64,000 nt of DNA from Parascedosporium putredinis (taxonomy: Eukaryota; Ascomycota; Sordariomycetes; Microascales; Microascaceae), in NCBI GenBank assembly GCA_949357655.1, contig CASHTG010000017.1, positions 1,426,001 to 1,490,000 of the forward strand, in the 5' to 3' direction. The translations under genes and the position numbers were made by a program. This document shows positions 24,401 through 37,213 of this stretch, one piece after another (the stretch's first letter is position 1; every line of letters begins with the position of its first letter). Below the pieces are notes generated by a model. The model had not been told where the DNA came from. It made no database searches and was given only the letters and a program-made list of their open reading frames with translations.

Positions 24401-27400
24401 GACGAGAAAAAGTGATAGATCCGCTGAGCACGAAGGAAGGGGAAAGAAGTACCGAGAGAGAAAAACCTGGCGATGATGATACAACCCCGGATTCCCTTGA
24501 CAGCTTCCTCGACACACCCACCCCAGCCGTTTTCCCAAGACTGAGCAGCGTGGCTCTTGGCGCGGAAACTGCTTGTGGTGAATGGCATGGATTCCCGGCC
24601 CCTTTTGGGGCGGGGGCGCAAAATCGATATTCATCCTTCTCCGTCGTTCTCACATAAAGGCATGATGAAAGGGTTTGTGGAGGTGTGGTTACGGCGACTT
24701 GTGTTGGCCTCGTTGGTTCACCTTTACAGTGGCCGTGCGCGGGCAGGATCGTTTGTGGCCTGGCCCATCGTTGTTAGATACCGAGTCCCTTGTTAAAACC
24801 CGACGTGATGCTATCAATTGATTGCTTTGAGCCTGGCTGGCCAGTCCATGCTTGTCTAAGTGTGGCGCCTGCGGAATACCTCTAGCTCAGTCCAGGTACT
24901 TTGTATTAGACTTTCAGGTGCATAACAACGCCTCAATATCGTGGAGCGCTACTCTCATCAAAATCTTCGCGGCTCTGCCAGCCACCATCAACCACGCCTG
25001 CAGCAGCCCGACTGGATTGTGGTGGAAAACCATTGACCCCTATTGTACTTGCTTCACAATCGTCAATGGGTCACAAGTAGATGGGGAATAATTGTGCCCA
25101 CCCACAACTTCTAGGCGTATCGGCTATTGCACTGCTAGTGGAGCGCCATGTAAGGATAACTCATGATGCGCCGCCCTCTCATCCGGCGCGACGTGCCCCC
25201 GTTGGAGAAAAAATTGGCTTGTCCCCTCCCCCGAGCAATATCTGGGCATCAAATCCTCACGGCTTTCCGGACATACCCTGGTGCTTGAGGAGCGTCCCCC
25301 TCTCCGAGTCCTTTTCTTCCTCCGACGGCGTGCAGCTCCAGACTCCATCACAGGGCCTGGTTTGGCCGCTAGTCATTACTCGTCGCCTTGGCCAAGTCGG
25401 GGAAAGGCCGCTGGGACGGGCGATGTGCAGCCCGCATATGGCAGGAATCGGCGTCCCTAGATCCATTTCGTCCCCCCTCTCTTCGACCCGGTTATTGCAC
25501 TTGAACGATTACGTGCCCCATCTTGTCCATCCCTGAGGGCCGTGGCGCCCAAAGTGGGGCAGAAGGGGAACTGTGCACACACGTAGGCTTGAACTTGGAG
25601 TATCGGTGCTCGAGTGCCCCTTCCCTTTTTGATAGAATTGTAGTGTTTAAAGGAAACAACATTTGAAGTCAATTGAACCCGGAATCCCTAGCGAGGGAAG
25701 AGTGGGCCGCTGATTGTTGATAAATGGTATTTGATCTAGGGGTAGACAACAAACTCCTAACCTCAAAAGGTAAAAGAACTCCGAAAGAGGGCCGTTACTT
25801 TTCGTCCACCTCGGTAGAGACTCGCGAATTGCCAGCAAACTTGGCAATGCTCTACCCCCATGAGTAGCGATCGTCTTCAACTGAAGTATCATAGAAGACT
25901 CTCAACATGGGACCAGCCCCGAAGCCAGGCCGTCGCTCTCTCTCGACACTGGGTGGGGTATCAATCGAGGCCCCTCAGATACGGACACGAGAGATACCAC
26001 ACAAACTTCAATGTTGGGAATCTGCGCTGTGCTGGCGATAGAAGCGTGGGATTCAAAACCGGCTCTCGGGTTCTCCGACTTGTCGGACGTGGGCGAGCCC
26101 CCATCATAAGACCTTGATTCATTCAGGCTTGTCTTCGCCGTTGCCTGTCAACACCTCACGGACCAACTTGGACGATAAATGTCTGTGAAATTTTCACACA
26201 CACCCCCTTGATCTACACTTTGGTAGCACCTGGGGGAATGAGCGGGACGTGAACTCCATGGGATGAAGCTGTTCATCAATATTTGACAGCGTCGGCCGAG
26301 GTACAAGGATATCACCTGGCTTCATTCTTGGCCAATCTCTCGGCATATCCCATGATAATAGGGGTTGCAGTTTTCGTTGATTGCTGCTTTCTGTTCTGGT
26401 GTTTTCAATGCTGCCTCCATCGGTGAACTAGACGCCATGATGTGCGTGTAGTGCATCACCGATGAATGAGCTTTGCGGTCCAGATACGACTTGAAGAAGA
26501 CCAAACGAAACTATAGGATGCAGAACTCGCTGTATCCAACTCCACCCATGACAGAACTCGCAGCGCCGGGGCATTTCTGCAAGCCTGGTGATGGGATAAT
26601 TTGTGGCCCTCATGGAAGGAGCTACTACAAGTAGTTTGCACATAGCGTCACTGTCATCGTCCGTAATTATATGAGTGGCCAAGTACTTTTGAGCAAGGTG
26701 CCTAAGATCGGATCTACTTCATGCCGCGTCGTTCCCGCCCTGGAAACCTGGCCCGGCAGCGTGGACCACCTATCACCGATCGTGCAACCAGTAACCAGTG
26801 GCACCGTGCTCCAGGGATCTCTTCGCCCACCCACCGAGGACTAATCTGCTCGACGGAAAATCTGAGCTGGTACAGCTCCTCAGACGTGGGCAAGAGGGGA
26901 GGATTTTCTTACCCGAAAGGAACCAAACAAGCCCCTTTTTTCTTCTTCTTTTTGTGCCTGGCCCTCGATCTGCGGCATCACCGTCCGTTAGCTATCAAAG
27001 GTAGGCCTACCTGGTATTACGGTGAGGGGCCTTTGATCAGGACGTTCCGAGTCGAATTGGTGCGTTGCCAAATCAAGACAAGCGCAGAAACTTCCCCACA
27101 GCCATCGTTGAGCTTCAATCGCGGCACGGTTGATGTCCCCTCAACCCGCTTTCCTCACTCGTAGAGCTCGCGCTTTATCGAAGAAAGGGAAAAAGAACAA
27201 AGAGGATAGATAAGAAACCAATTGCTGCCCTCACGGCTGAAGCCGCAAACCGGCCTATTCCCCCATTATTGTATTCCGGGATGGTACACTAGAATTGGTC
27301 CGTCATCGGCCAAAGTTCAAATGATATTCGTCACCATTGATAGATCTAAATTAAGCCAGCGAGGCGAATTATCCCGTTTCGCTTGGGATGGAGAAATGGT

Positions 27401-28053
27401 CTTTGATTGTGTGGCCAATCGTCTCTTGGGGCTGACTAGTTTGGGCAAGGCAAGAATTAGAACATTAAAATGGACCTACCAAGTACTAGTTGGATTGGCT
27501 AGTGTCGATCAACCCTTCCCGGTCTCCCGTTTCGTGCCGTGCAGGTCAGTTGCGTTACCCAACGACGAAAGATCCATACTTTATTCTCCGAACTGGGTCC
27601 ATATCTTCTCTGTCAACCTCTGTACTAGCACTTGCCCGAGGACACGCTCTGAAGACTTTTATGTCGTGACATAAACAGTGGCTAGGAACGGTACCTTGTG
27701 CAGAAGGATTTTTAGTAATAGATGTTCTCTCATTCAACCACTCATGCCTTAATTTTGTCAAACCACTGATTTTCTCCTCTTTGTTGGTATTCGTTGTCTT
27801 GATTCTTTTCTTTGCATGCAACTGGCTGCAAGGTGAAATTACACGCACAACAAAACGAAGGCTGGAAGTTGATGCCGTCCTGTCGTAATTATACCAACCC
27901 GGCGACAGGGAGGAAGGGAGGCCGATCCCATTGACACCTCCCTTCCTCGCATACCAATAATATCTAGCAAGGGCGTGAAAGAGAAAAGAAGATGATTTGT
28001 ATTTGGCAGTCCGGCCAAAGGGTTGCACTCGGCCCGTGTCCTGTCCCAAAAAA

Positions 28054-28088
28054 GGAGGAGGAGGAGGAGGAGGAGGAGGAGGAGGAGA
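28054..28088. repeat. (GGA)n microsatellite
   Basis: About eleven GGA triplets in non-coding DNA. Confidence 0.9.
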
Positions 28089-29189
28089 ATAATCAGAGCA
28101 TCACTCGATAAGTCCAACATTTACCAATGTTCCATCATACAGGTACGGTACAGGCTGGGCATCCAGTTCCTTCCACTCCCCTGCCGAAAAGGGAAGGGAG
28201 AAAATAAAAAGTTCTTGGGTCAAGATCTGGGGCTGATGGGCCTTGAATGATCCCTCCTCTGCCGAACCCTTGTCAGGCTTCAACAACATCGGCGGGACGA
28301 ATGAGCGAATCGAGCACGCTGACCACCCTGGGCGCCAAATTTTGAAGGAGGGTTACACTTTTCGTTCGTTGTAGTGGACCTGTAGATTGGGAGCTGCAAT
28401 CACCATCCGGCTCTGCATTCTGGGAGGCCGCGGGGACGGAAGAGGTGGGGGCGAGCAACAAAGCGGAGGATGGAGAGCAGGACGGAGGCTGGCCTTGGCT
28501 GGTAGCGAATGCGAAGCTGTCCCGAGAAAGACGTGCTTCCGCACTGGGCCATATTTTTTCCCATCCTTCTTTCTTGCCCCTGGTGTTGCGCCTCCCGCCT
28601 TTGGCCAGCCAGCCGCGAATCTCGACGCGGGATTCGCACGGATTGAATACCCTACCCTTCTACGAATACGTTGCCAGGCCCTTTTCCCGAACTGATTCTA
28701 CCTGTGAGCCGGATCTTTTCAACGGCAAACGGCGTCGTGTTGGAAGCAAATTTTTTTCTTTCAGTAGAAATCCTAGGACGAGAGCAAAATTAAAGTGGCC
28801 ATGTCAACCACATATCCAGCCCTTTCGCCGGGGACCTTGCCCTCCAATGGATCCCACTTCCGGTCTTTGTGTGCAAAAGTGCATGTGCGCTAGGAAAGCT
28901 TGGGGAGGGGGCAAGGAAGCGCGACCCCGGCGACAATTTTGGGTAATACATCCATGAATAGCATACCTGTATCATTAGAAGAAGGGAAAAAGAAGCGAAA
29001 CGTCCACACAGGAATAAGCTAAAACAACTAGAGGAGCGATTAGTGGGTGACACTTCCGACCGGCTGGAACGAGCCAGCATCGTCCCACAGCTGTCACACT
29101 TCCCACCTACTTCGTACAGGATTTTCCCCATAGTGTGCCGAGGGGAACGTTAGCTTTGAGAAGTGATGGGTCCCGGGCTTACGCTCTCT

Positions 29190-29234
29190 CACACACACAC
29201 ACACACACTACGCACACTACGCACACTACGCACA
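29190..29234. repeat. (AC)n followed by three CTACGCACA units
   Basis: An AC run leads into three perfect tandem copies of the 9-mer CTACGCACA at 29208-29234. Confidence 0.92.
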
Positions 29235-31238
29235 GCCCGAGTTCGCCATGGCTCTATAACCCCACCGTGACCTCAACCCCCGGGGTATCGGGTCGAAGAT
29301 GCTACGGGGATAAGCCCCCTTCCCGACCATATCCTCTTCCACAATTCCACCCCCAGAGAAGAGGGGAAAAGATTGAGAGGAAGGGGGCGTGGTGGAAAGA
29401 AGGGGGAAGGTGCGGATAGGTTCTGGTCAATGAAGCCGACGGACGCACTGATCACTGTCGGTCATGGCGGGAAAGGCGCCACAACCGGTCTCGAAAACCT
29501 ATCATGTCCTCCTTTTGGTAACACCATTCAATGTCTCTTCCACTTTGCGCACTTTTTCCCTTCTGGTGGTCTTCGAGCTGAAAGGTGCTCGTATACCGCG
29601 ACCCAATCCTAGACCGGGGAGGAGAAGCCGGGGAGAGGGAATGTTGCAGAGGCGGAAAGTCAAAACATGAAAGATCAAGAGAGAGAGGCTGTCCTTCTAG
29701 TGTACCCTTCCCCTCACCCCTTCCCTTCCACTTTTCTTCCCAAGACAAAGGAGTGCACTTGCCAAAATCCTAGCCAAAAGCCGGTCTTTGCTTGTCCGGG
29801 AACCGCGCCCACGGCAGGTTGGCAGGCTGGCATCGTGGCAGATGTCATGGATCACGCTTCCGGAAGTGGTGGCCGAGCCGGCACCTCAATATTGCCCGGG
29901 GATGAGGCGCTATAGGCCGGGTGTAGGTCCCGAAAGGATGGACCTCGTCAGGATGGCCAAGGCCGGACGGCTGCTGGCTAGTAGGCTGTCAATATTAAAG
30001 GATTCATCGAATGCACGCTTACACAAAATCCTTGGTGTAGCCATTTCCGATGTCAACGGTGTTCAGGGAGCGACAGCTTGGGAATTCCAGCGATGGCAAA
30101 CATGATACAAACGGCCTATTTCATAATAGTCTCATGACATCAAACTCGATGCTCAAGTCTCCCTGAGGTCTGCTCTCGGACTGTGCGAAGAAACTTGTAC
30201 ACGGAATACTCAAAAGATGCTGACCCACAAGAAAGAAGGAACTTTTTGGGTTGTTTTCTTTTTCTTTCCTGAGTCTGACTGTGCACGCGCGCGCCTTGGA
30301 CCCCCGAAACGTGGGAGATGGTCATCGTCAGATTCGAGAAGCAAGAAGAAGACTCGTGTCGAGCATGCGGCGGTCCCAGGAGATCCAAAAGAGACATGAG
30401 CGAAGGAGAGACGGCCAGAAATCGGTGGGGAGGTGAGGTGGGGGGCGTGCGTTGGATTAAGGCTGGTCGCCCATCAGAGTTCCACAGCAAAACATCGGCT
30501 GAGGCTTAATACACCCGAGAGATCAAGCGAGCGCTGTCTTCTTTGCAGATTCTCTGACATTGCATGTCTTGATGTTCGGTGGCGACGAGCCAATTGCGCT
30601 GCGCCGAATGAAACTTTGTTAACCTTTTCTGGTCCATGCTGGACCCGGTAGCTGGCCTGTCCCGAGCCGAAGAAGTTGGGAGAAAATGATCGCCGGGGGA
30701 CAAGAGGGGGCGGACAGGCCGCCGGGGGAAGCGCATTGCTACCCGTAGCGTAGCGTGGTGCCTTCTGGGCCGGTGCGTTCACACTAATACTGCCGTGCTA
30801 ACTCGAGTTGGTGTTGAGTTTGTCGGTGCCTCTCCCCTCCTAGGGCCACGAGAAACTTGCAAGTATTAGTTTCGGGACCGTTGGGGTACCCGAGCAGCAG
30901 CCTCCTAGGCACAACAGATTGAACAGCTTGGGTGCTTGCCAGTCTCGTCGATTGCTGGATACCGAGGTAGGAGCGTGTCTATCGCATCCATTGATCCATT
31001 GGGATTGACGAATCTGCTTGTACATTGGCAGCTAGTGGACGTTTTTGCGTGTCCTTTCCACGCCTCCGGAGAACCTTTGTTTAGTCAGCCGCGGCCACTC
31101 CGGCTGTCACGGGCAAATTGGGCCTGCTGAAGGCTTCCAGACGTCCGTCGGGTCCCATAAACCAAAGTTGAGACACTTGTGGATGAATCAAAGTCGCTGG
31201 CCGATCCACTTACTCACCCGCTCACACGCTCACACAGC

Positions 31239-31296
31239 TCATACACACACGCGCGCACACAACACGCGCACACTCACACACACACAGACACACACG
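31239..31296. repeat. alternating purine-pyrimidine (CA/CG) tract
   Basis: About 58 bp of nearly unbroken CA dinucleotides including CGCGCG blocks. It is the strongest Z-DNA-prone sequence in the window by inspection. Confidence 0.85.
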
Positions 31297-32833
31297 CTGA
31301 CTACAGTAGTCGGGGCCTTGAGCCCGTCCCGAGACACCTTACCCGGGCCAAGACAGTGCACGAAAGAGAATTGGATCAGGTCAATCTGGAGAGAGGTGCG
31401 GCCCGAAAAGTTCGGGATTTCAGCCCCGTGTGTGAAGTACCACAGATCCAAAGATTCATTTGGGTCCATATGTTCAATTGCAAGATTGAAGGCCCTAATA
31501 ATACGCGCCAGCCTAGCCATCAATCACCCGCTTTGATTTCCAAAGATAAGGAATGAGACACCCTTCTTGCGCCTCCTCCTTCACCCCGCAATATATCTCG
31601 TATAATTGTTTTAAAAGATTAAATAAGAGGAGAAGAGTCAATAAACCCTATAGAGGAGCCCGGGCTTCTAAAAGCCCTAGAGTTATTGCGGCATCGCTGG
31701 AAACCGGCCAAAACTAACAATGGATATCCAATGGCAAGAATTGTGGAGGGGGTTTTTCCTTGTCACGGGAGTGTGCCGGCTTGGAGATAGAGTGTGAGCA
31801 CTCCAGCCTCGAGGCTAAACAGTTGGGCCCGGGAGCAACCCGGAATAGCAGTGTCTACCCCTAGCACCTGTGTGGTGAATTTCCCGACGGGACGTGTTCA
31901 CTCACAAAGCAGAGGTATCAAGAGGGGAAAGAAAACACAGCCTGGCCATACTCTAACGCCAGGGGATGGGGTCTGGTGTGGATCCTCCCGAGCACCCTGC
32001 CGATTGACCCCTTCCTCTCCACAATCCAAAGGAAACCACTTTGATGTAGTGTACAGTATCACCATGAAGAGCCTACCGAGGTACACTAGGTCCTTTCTAC
32101 ATGCACATTATTCCTGGAGTAAATATGCGCCGTGGGTGCGCAACGGCACGACTGCAAGGCTCCACATTCAATACTGGCCTTGCATTCCTCGACGAACGAA
32201 CCATTTCGCGACGCCGCACGTCCTCGCCCTCTCTTGCCATTGCTCGAGGTTCGGTGGGCGGGGAGTGGGTTACGTTACGACTTCAAAGCTTGTCCAGTCC
32301 TTCCAGGACTTGGAGGATGATCCCCATAATCGCAGGAAAGCCTTGTGTTTGTAATATAGCCGTTCTACTTGTATATACCGAGGTGGGGATCTCATTGATG
32401 AGGCGCTTGGGCGACTCTCGCCTCAGATCCTCGCTTTCGAGTTAGGCGGGGGACGGGGGTTGTGGAGGCTCCTTGAGAAAGAGAGAGGCCAAGAATTCTC
32501 GGCAAGGAACGAAAGAGGACTGTGTTTGAAGACGGATGGGTTTGCGCGCTCTTCCGCACCACATCCCCATCGTTCGCTGGGACACCCAGGGCAGGGATCG
32601 TCAGGCAGTCTGTGCAGCCGGCCGTGGCGTGGCAGAGCTTCAAAGCTACTAACATGAAGGGGAAGCCCCGTCAGAGGGTCAGACCCAGGTCGTTTCCGTC
32701 CCCAATGCTGCAGGGTCCCCTTGGTCCCCTACCCTTGAGGCTAGGCTTGGCGACATCAGGATTGACTTTTACATCACTCAACGTGTTTCTGCTTCTCCCT
32801 CACCTTGCTCGCTGACCTGCCCTGAGCTGACCT

Positions 32834-32868
32834 GACCAGACCAGACCAGACCAGACCGGACCGGACCA
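32834..32868. repeat. seven GACCA/GACCG pentamers
   Basis: Seven tandem pentamers; units five and six are GACCG, the others GACCA. Confidence 0.92.
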
Positions 32869-33890
32869 GATCTGACCGAGGGCGGGCGGAGATATATTTC
32901 CTTTCTTTGGAATATTATGGGCCGTGTCTAATTTTCGGGAAAATGAAACAAAAGAAGAGGCAAGGAAGGGCGAGGAAAAAGAAAGAGAAAACAAGGGAAC
33001 AACAAAAGAAATGCACAAAAAGCAAGTTCTGGCTGACCTGAGCTTGACTCGTTCTCTGGCAGGCCAGTCGGAGCGGAGCGTGGCACACACGCTCCGCTTG
33101 CTCGACGACAAAGTAGATTCCCATCTCCCTCTCGAACACCAACCGCAGGCGCCACATTGCCTGCCTCAAGTATTCCCACTCGCCTGCTTGGAGAAGCACT
33201 ACTCCTGCAGGCTAAACCCAATTCTTCCTTTTCGATCTGGACTGATCACGGACCCCCCTCTCCCTCTCTCTCTCCCTCTTTCTTTCAAGCGAGGAAAAGA
33301 AAAAAAAGATGCAAAGAAAAAAAAAGAAAAGAAAACCCAACACCAAAAGACCTCTAGCATTGCTTAGGAGGGAAAACTGGAGCTGCCGACTGGGCTCTTC
33401 AAGGCCCCGTTCCCGTTTCTTAATTGGGACAGACGCTGGGCGAGAGCGAGGTTAGCTTCTCCACATCTACGTACCTGTATTTGCGCCAGTGCTGTTTCCC
33501 CGTCTGTACCGCATACCGCACCCTACGCTTGGCCGACAGATGTTTCCCGCAATTGACCAGTCGTCTCGCTGGCCCTCCTGACTTGAAGAGAGGTGAATTT
33601 GCTGCTTGCCGTTGATGACATGCCTCCCGTAAAGTTACAACCCGAGAAGACGCTCTAGAGTTCGACGCCCTTCCCCATCCCTCTCGCATGTACCTCGATG
33701 TCGACCAAACAGACCCAGGCCTCCCCTCCTCCTCAGTTGAAATGCTTTCCTGCCCTGGGTGCAGCTTGCCTGGGGGTGTTGGTCTGAAAATTGACGCTTC
33801 ATGTTGTTTCCCTCTGCCACTCCCCTTCACACCTTCCCCTCTTGCACTCCACTCAATCCAATGCCAGCAACCGGTAGCATCCACAAACCC

Positions 33891-33910
33891 CCCTTCCCTT
33901 CCCTTCCCTT
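33891..33910. repeat. (CCCTT)4
   Basis: Four CCCTT pentamers, part of a longer CT-rich stretch upstream of SFL1. Confidence 0.85.
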
Positions 33911-34990
33911 CCCCTTCCCCCAGTCAAGACGGACCCATTTGGACATCGACTCCATAGCACCAAAAGGTGTAGCCCCGAGCCGATGCGCTAATCAACTTCC
34001 TTTCCAAGAAGAGAAGCGCACTGGCCAGCTTCCTCCCCTGATCATCTACCCAAGTGATCCATCCATCGTCCCCCATCAATTGATTCCCTTCCATCCCATC
34101 CCATTGAGCCCATCCTCCTTTTAGTTCCCCGTAATTCCTCCCCCAGCCCTCGAGCCTAGGGCGGCCGGCGATTTGCGCACACACCCCCAGGCCACCTTCC
34201 TACCTGGAGTGTACATTCACCCGTTGCTCTTTGACAGGATTTTGTTTCCTGTTAATAGCCCTCCTCGTCTTCATTCGCCGGAACTCTCCGCCTCCTCTTT
34301 CTTCCCCTGTCGGGCCAGCTTCTTCCATTGTTATTTTTGTACCTCCCACGTTCAATCCACCCCAACTCACTTCGACACTACCTCCCCCCCAGTGCGCCAA
34401 CAGAAAGAGACGAGGCAGCCAGAAAAAAAAAGGTGGCTCCTCGCCCACATGGAAGACTAAACCGCCATCCTAAATTCTAAAAACCTACCAACCTTAAAAG
34501 CGGGAAACTCTATGTCGGGCACTCCGGTACGGGCGAGGCGATAGACAGATCGAACCGGTCTCTAGTCGCGATCCGAAGAGGGAGAGCTTGAGAAGGCCGA
34601 CGACGGGACCCCTTTCCTACTGCCGCTACTCTCTTCCCCTTTCTCATCGGAGCTTGACCCCCGACCAGACAACCACCAAGAAGAATCAGAGTTTCCTTAC
34701 TGTTCCAAAGGGTAAAGCCATGAGGTAAAAACGAGATTGATGACCCCTTCCCCCTCCCTTCCTTCACCCCCTGGTCCTCTGGCCCTCCGTTCCCATAAAG
34801 CAGATCGTCCTCCCACACCCCCAAGCACAATGGTCCACCCTCCTCTTCACACCAAGCGTAGCTCTTCGTCTTCCTTTCCTGTTTCCCTTGGACCAACAAC
34901 ACTGGATGGCGAGTGAAGGGAGCAAAGCACTTCTCATCGCGACCAACGCCAACATCAGCTACCATGGCGACCCAGGCTATCCATAGACCT

Positions 34991-35019
34991 TTACTAACAA
35001 CCGCTACTCGACAGTGCAG
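34991..35019 (+). other. intron 3' end in the SFL1 leader (branch site and acceptor)
   Basis: ACTAAC at 34993-34998 followed by CAG at 35012-35014 or 35017-35019 is a typical fungal branch site plus acceptor. It ends directly before the proposed SFL1 start codon, so the transcript probably has a spliced 5' leader. The donor was not assigned; GTAAAA near 34726 is one weak candidate. Confidence 0.55.
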
Positions 35020-37213
35020 ATGGCTGCCGTCACTGAGACCTCGCAACGACCGTCCATGCTCGCAGATTGCTCCGACGACCACCTTACAAGCCGTATCATC
35101 CCAATCCCGACACCCAAGATTCAGATGACAGCCCCTCTCCCGGAGAGCCGATGGACATCAGCTCTCCGACGAAGCCCTTCGCCAAGATGGCTAGCACGAG
35201 CCCGACCACATCCGCTCCTACCTCCAGCAATGCCAACATCACCATCAATACCAATGCCAACGCCCATGCAAGCCCCAACGGCAACGTGAGCCCTACGAGT
35301 GCCAATGATGCCGCCTCCGCGAACGGCACCAACCAAGCAACCACTCCTACGCCTAGCGAAAAGAAGCAGATCTCGCAGGCGGACGTGCAGTCAAGCATGT
35401 CGTCTATGCCCGCGCCTCCTGCGGCGGCGGCGGCGGCGGTTCATCAACCCAAGATCGTGCAAACAGCCTTCATCCACAAACTCTACAAGTGAGTTCAATC
35501 GCCCATCAGCCTCTTCAGTGATCGGTGTAGAACAACGAAGTTAGAATGTGCTAACCCTATTGAACAGCATGCTCGAGGATCAGAGCATCCAACACCTCAT
35601 CTCTTGGTCGCCGAGCGCCGAGAGTTTCGTCATGTCACCCACCGCCGATTTTTCCAAAGTCCTAGCGTATGTCTTCTGCCGTCCCTTACGGACAACCGAT
35701 AATCCCGCTTGGTAGCTGACCTCAAGCCTTTTTAGTCAATACTTCAAGCACACAAACATCTCATCTTTCGTACGGCAATTGAACATGTACGGTTTCCACA
35801 AAGGTATGTGCTGTCCCACGTGTTCCTCGCGGTTCTCCCCCCTCCCCCTTTTGCGCTTGGGCAGCCGAGCAAGTGTGTTAACCAACGAATTAGTGAGCGA
35901 CGTCTTCCATACCGGCAATCCAGAGACGGCCCTTTGGGAATTCAAGCACGGCAACGGAAATTTCAAGCGGGGCGACCTTATTAGCTTGAGGGAGATTAAG
36001 CGGCGAGCGTCTAAGCATGCACTCGTCCACCGCGAGTTTAATAGCCAAAAGCCCAGCCCCTGCAGCCTGGCGCGCCCACCGAGCCGATGCCGATGACTTC
36101 TGATTCGGGCGACCCACGCCTTGTGGGCGTGGAGCATACGATCTACGAAATGAATATGCGGCTTCAAAGAAGCGAAGAGCATGCCCACTTCATGCATTTG
36201 AGGCAGCAGACAGTAATGGACATGCTAGGCAAGGCGATGCAGCTGAACCAAGAGCTTGCTAGGGCACTGCTCACCCTCGTCCCGGGCCCCGATCACCCTG
36301 TCCACCGTGATGGTAAGCCCCAACCTTCTAGACTTGTGCAGCGATAGCCCCATGTCCTCTTCGATTGTGCTAACCGTTCCCTTTACTCTGGTAGTCGTTG
36401 CGCTGCAAGGAGAATTCCAAAGGCAGTCGGAAGTTTTGCGGGCGATGGACGAACCGCAGGAGCATTTCATGAGCAGTCGACAATATTTTACCAATATCGA
36501 GAACCCACCTGTGTCTCCCAGGCAGCTGGCGCATGATGATCCGCGCCGGAGCACGCTTGCGGTTCCTCAACCTAACCGCAGCAACAACTTCTACCGTCCG
36601 CCTGTCCCCTCGAATCTTGCCGTCACCCCGCGCCGACCCTTTGGGTCATTTGGCGCCAACAGCGCGCAAACGTCTCCCAGCTCCGTCCGGCCACCTCCGC
36701 CTCCGCCTCCGGGCCCTCCGGGCCCTCACCCGCTTTCGCACGTCGAACCTCCTCCTGGCCATCTTGCGCGACGTCACACGGCAGCGGATATCCGCGCTCA
36801 TGGCTGGCAAGGCCAGCCGAACCACAACCCCTACGCGGGTGGTCCGCCACCTCCGCCTGTGGGTCAATGGCCACCTTCCCCGAACCGCGTTGCCCCCGAA
36901 GATCAACGTATACGCGACTCCTTCTCCAGCTACTCTATTCAATCCGCCTCGCAGACCCGACCCCACTCACGACCTACCACCCCCGCCACCGTTTGCCAAT
37001 GGTGCCCCAGGTGCTGATACTTTTGGAAGCTGGTCCTTCAATTCGGCTGGGAGTCGCGAGAACAAAAACCTTTCCGTTCGAGACAGTTCAGGTCCCCCAA
37101 CCCGACGTGGGAGCATGGCGCACATTCTTAACCCGGCAGATACGGCCGAGAGGGAAGGCGAGGATGAGGATCCCCGAGGGGATGACGACCGTAAGAGGAA
37201 GCGGGTTCAATAA
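35020..37213 (+). CDS. sfl1: heat-shock-factor-type transcription factor, SFL1 family
   Basis: Nuclear regulator with an HSF-type winged-helix DNA-binding domain; Sfl1 proteins repress or activate flocculation, filamentation and stress genes, and in Magnaporthe the orthologue affects thermotolerance and virulence. Predicted 625 residues. After a Ser/Thr/Asn/Ala-rich N terminus come IVQTAFIHKLYN, MLEDQSIQHLISWSPSAESF, QYFKHTNISSFVRQLNMYGF and ETALWEFKHGNGNFKRGDL, the diagnostic domain. An oligomerisation-type helix follows (GVEHTIYEMNMRLQRSEEH). The C-terminal half is Pro-rich and ends in a basic KRKRVQ. Four introns: 35489-35567, 35667-35735, 35804-35893, 36313-36394, all GT-AG. Frame breaks: one near 35037-35064, one in AAAA 36047-36050, and a two-base deficit in CCCCC 36980-36984; restoring them gives 626 codons including stop. 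The start MAAVTETSQRPS lies immediately after an intron acceptor. Confidence 0.9.

Larger units (their letters stand above)
17355..35019. other. 17.7-kb gene desert upstream of SFL1
   Basis: No ORF in this stretch has recognisable family motifs; the longest (31794-32354, 186 codons) is Arg/Pro/Ser-rich chance-like sequence. It begins with the 3' flank of CTF4. Contents seen: polypurine tracts (19683-19805, 32936-33010, 33285-33350), small direct repeats (20480-20527, 21444-21471), microsatellites (28054-28088, 29190-29234, 31239-31296, 32834-32868, 33891-33910), and copies of TACTTGTA, TACTTTGTA and TACTTCGTA motifs. The last about 1 kb is CT-rich and probably includes the SFL1 5' untranslated leader, ending with an intron acceptor just before the start codon. 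No tRNA B-box with a matching T-stem was found. Confidence 0.65.

Noticed and set aside
31794..32354. 186-codon ORF in the gene desert
   Set aside because: No domain, irregular composition and no plausible exon neighbours.
28054..34000. Possible CRISPR-like or satellite array
   Set aside because: The repeats are isolated simple-sequence tracts with no regularly spaced repeat-spacer structure.
17355..35019. Possible secondary-metabolite cluster, mating-type locus or centromere
   Set aside because: No PKS/NRPS/P450 or HMG/alpha-box motifs, and composition is not AT-rich.
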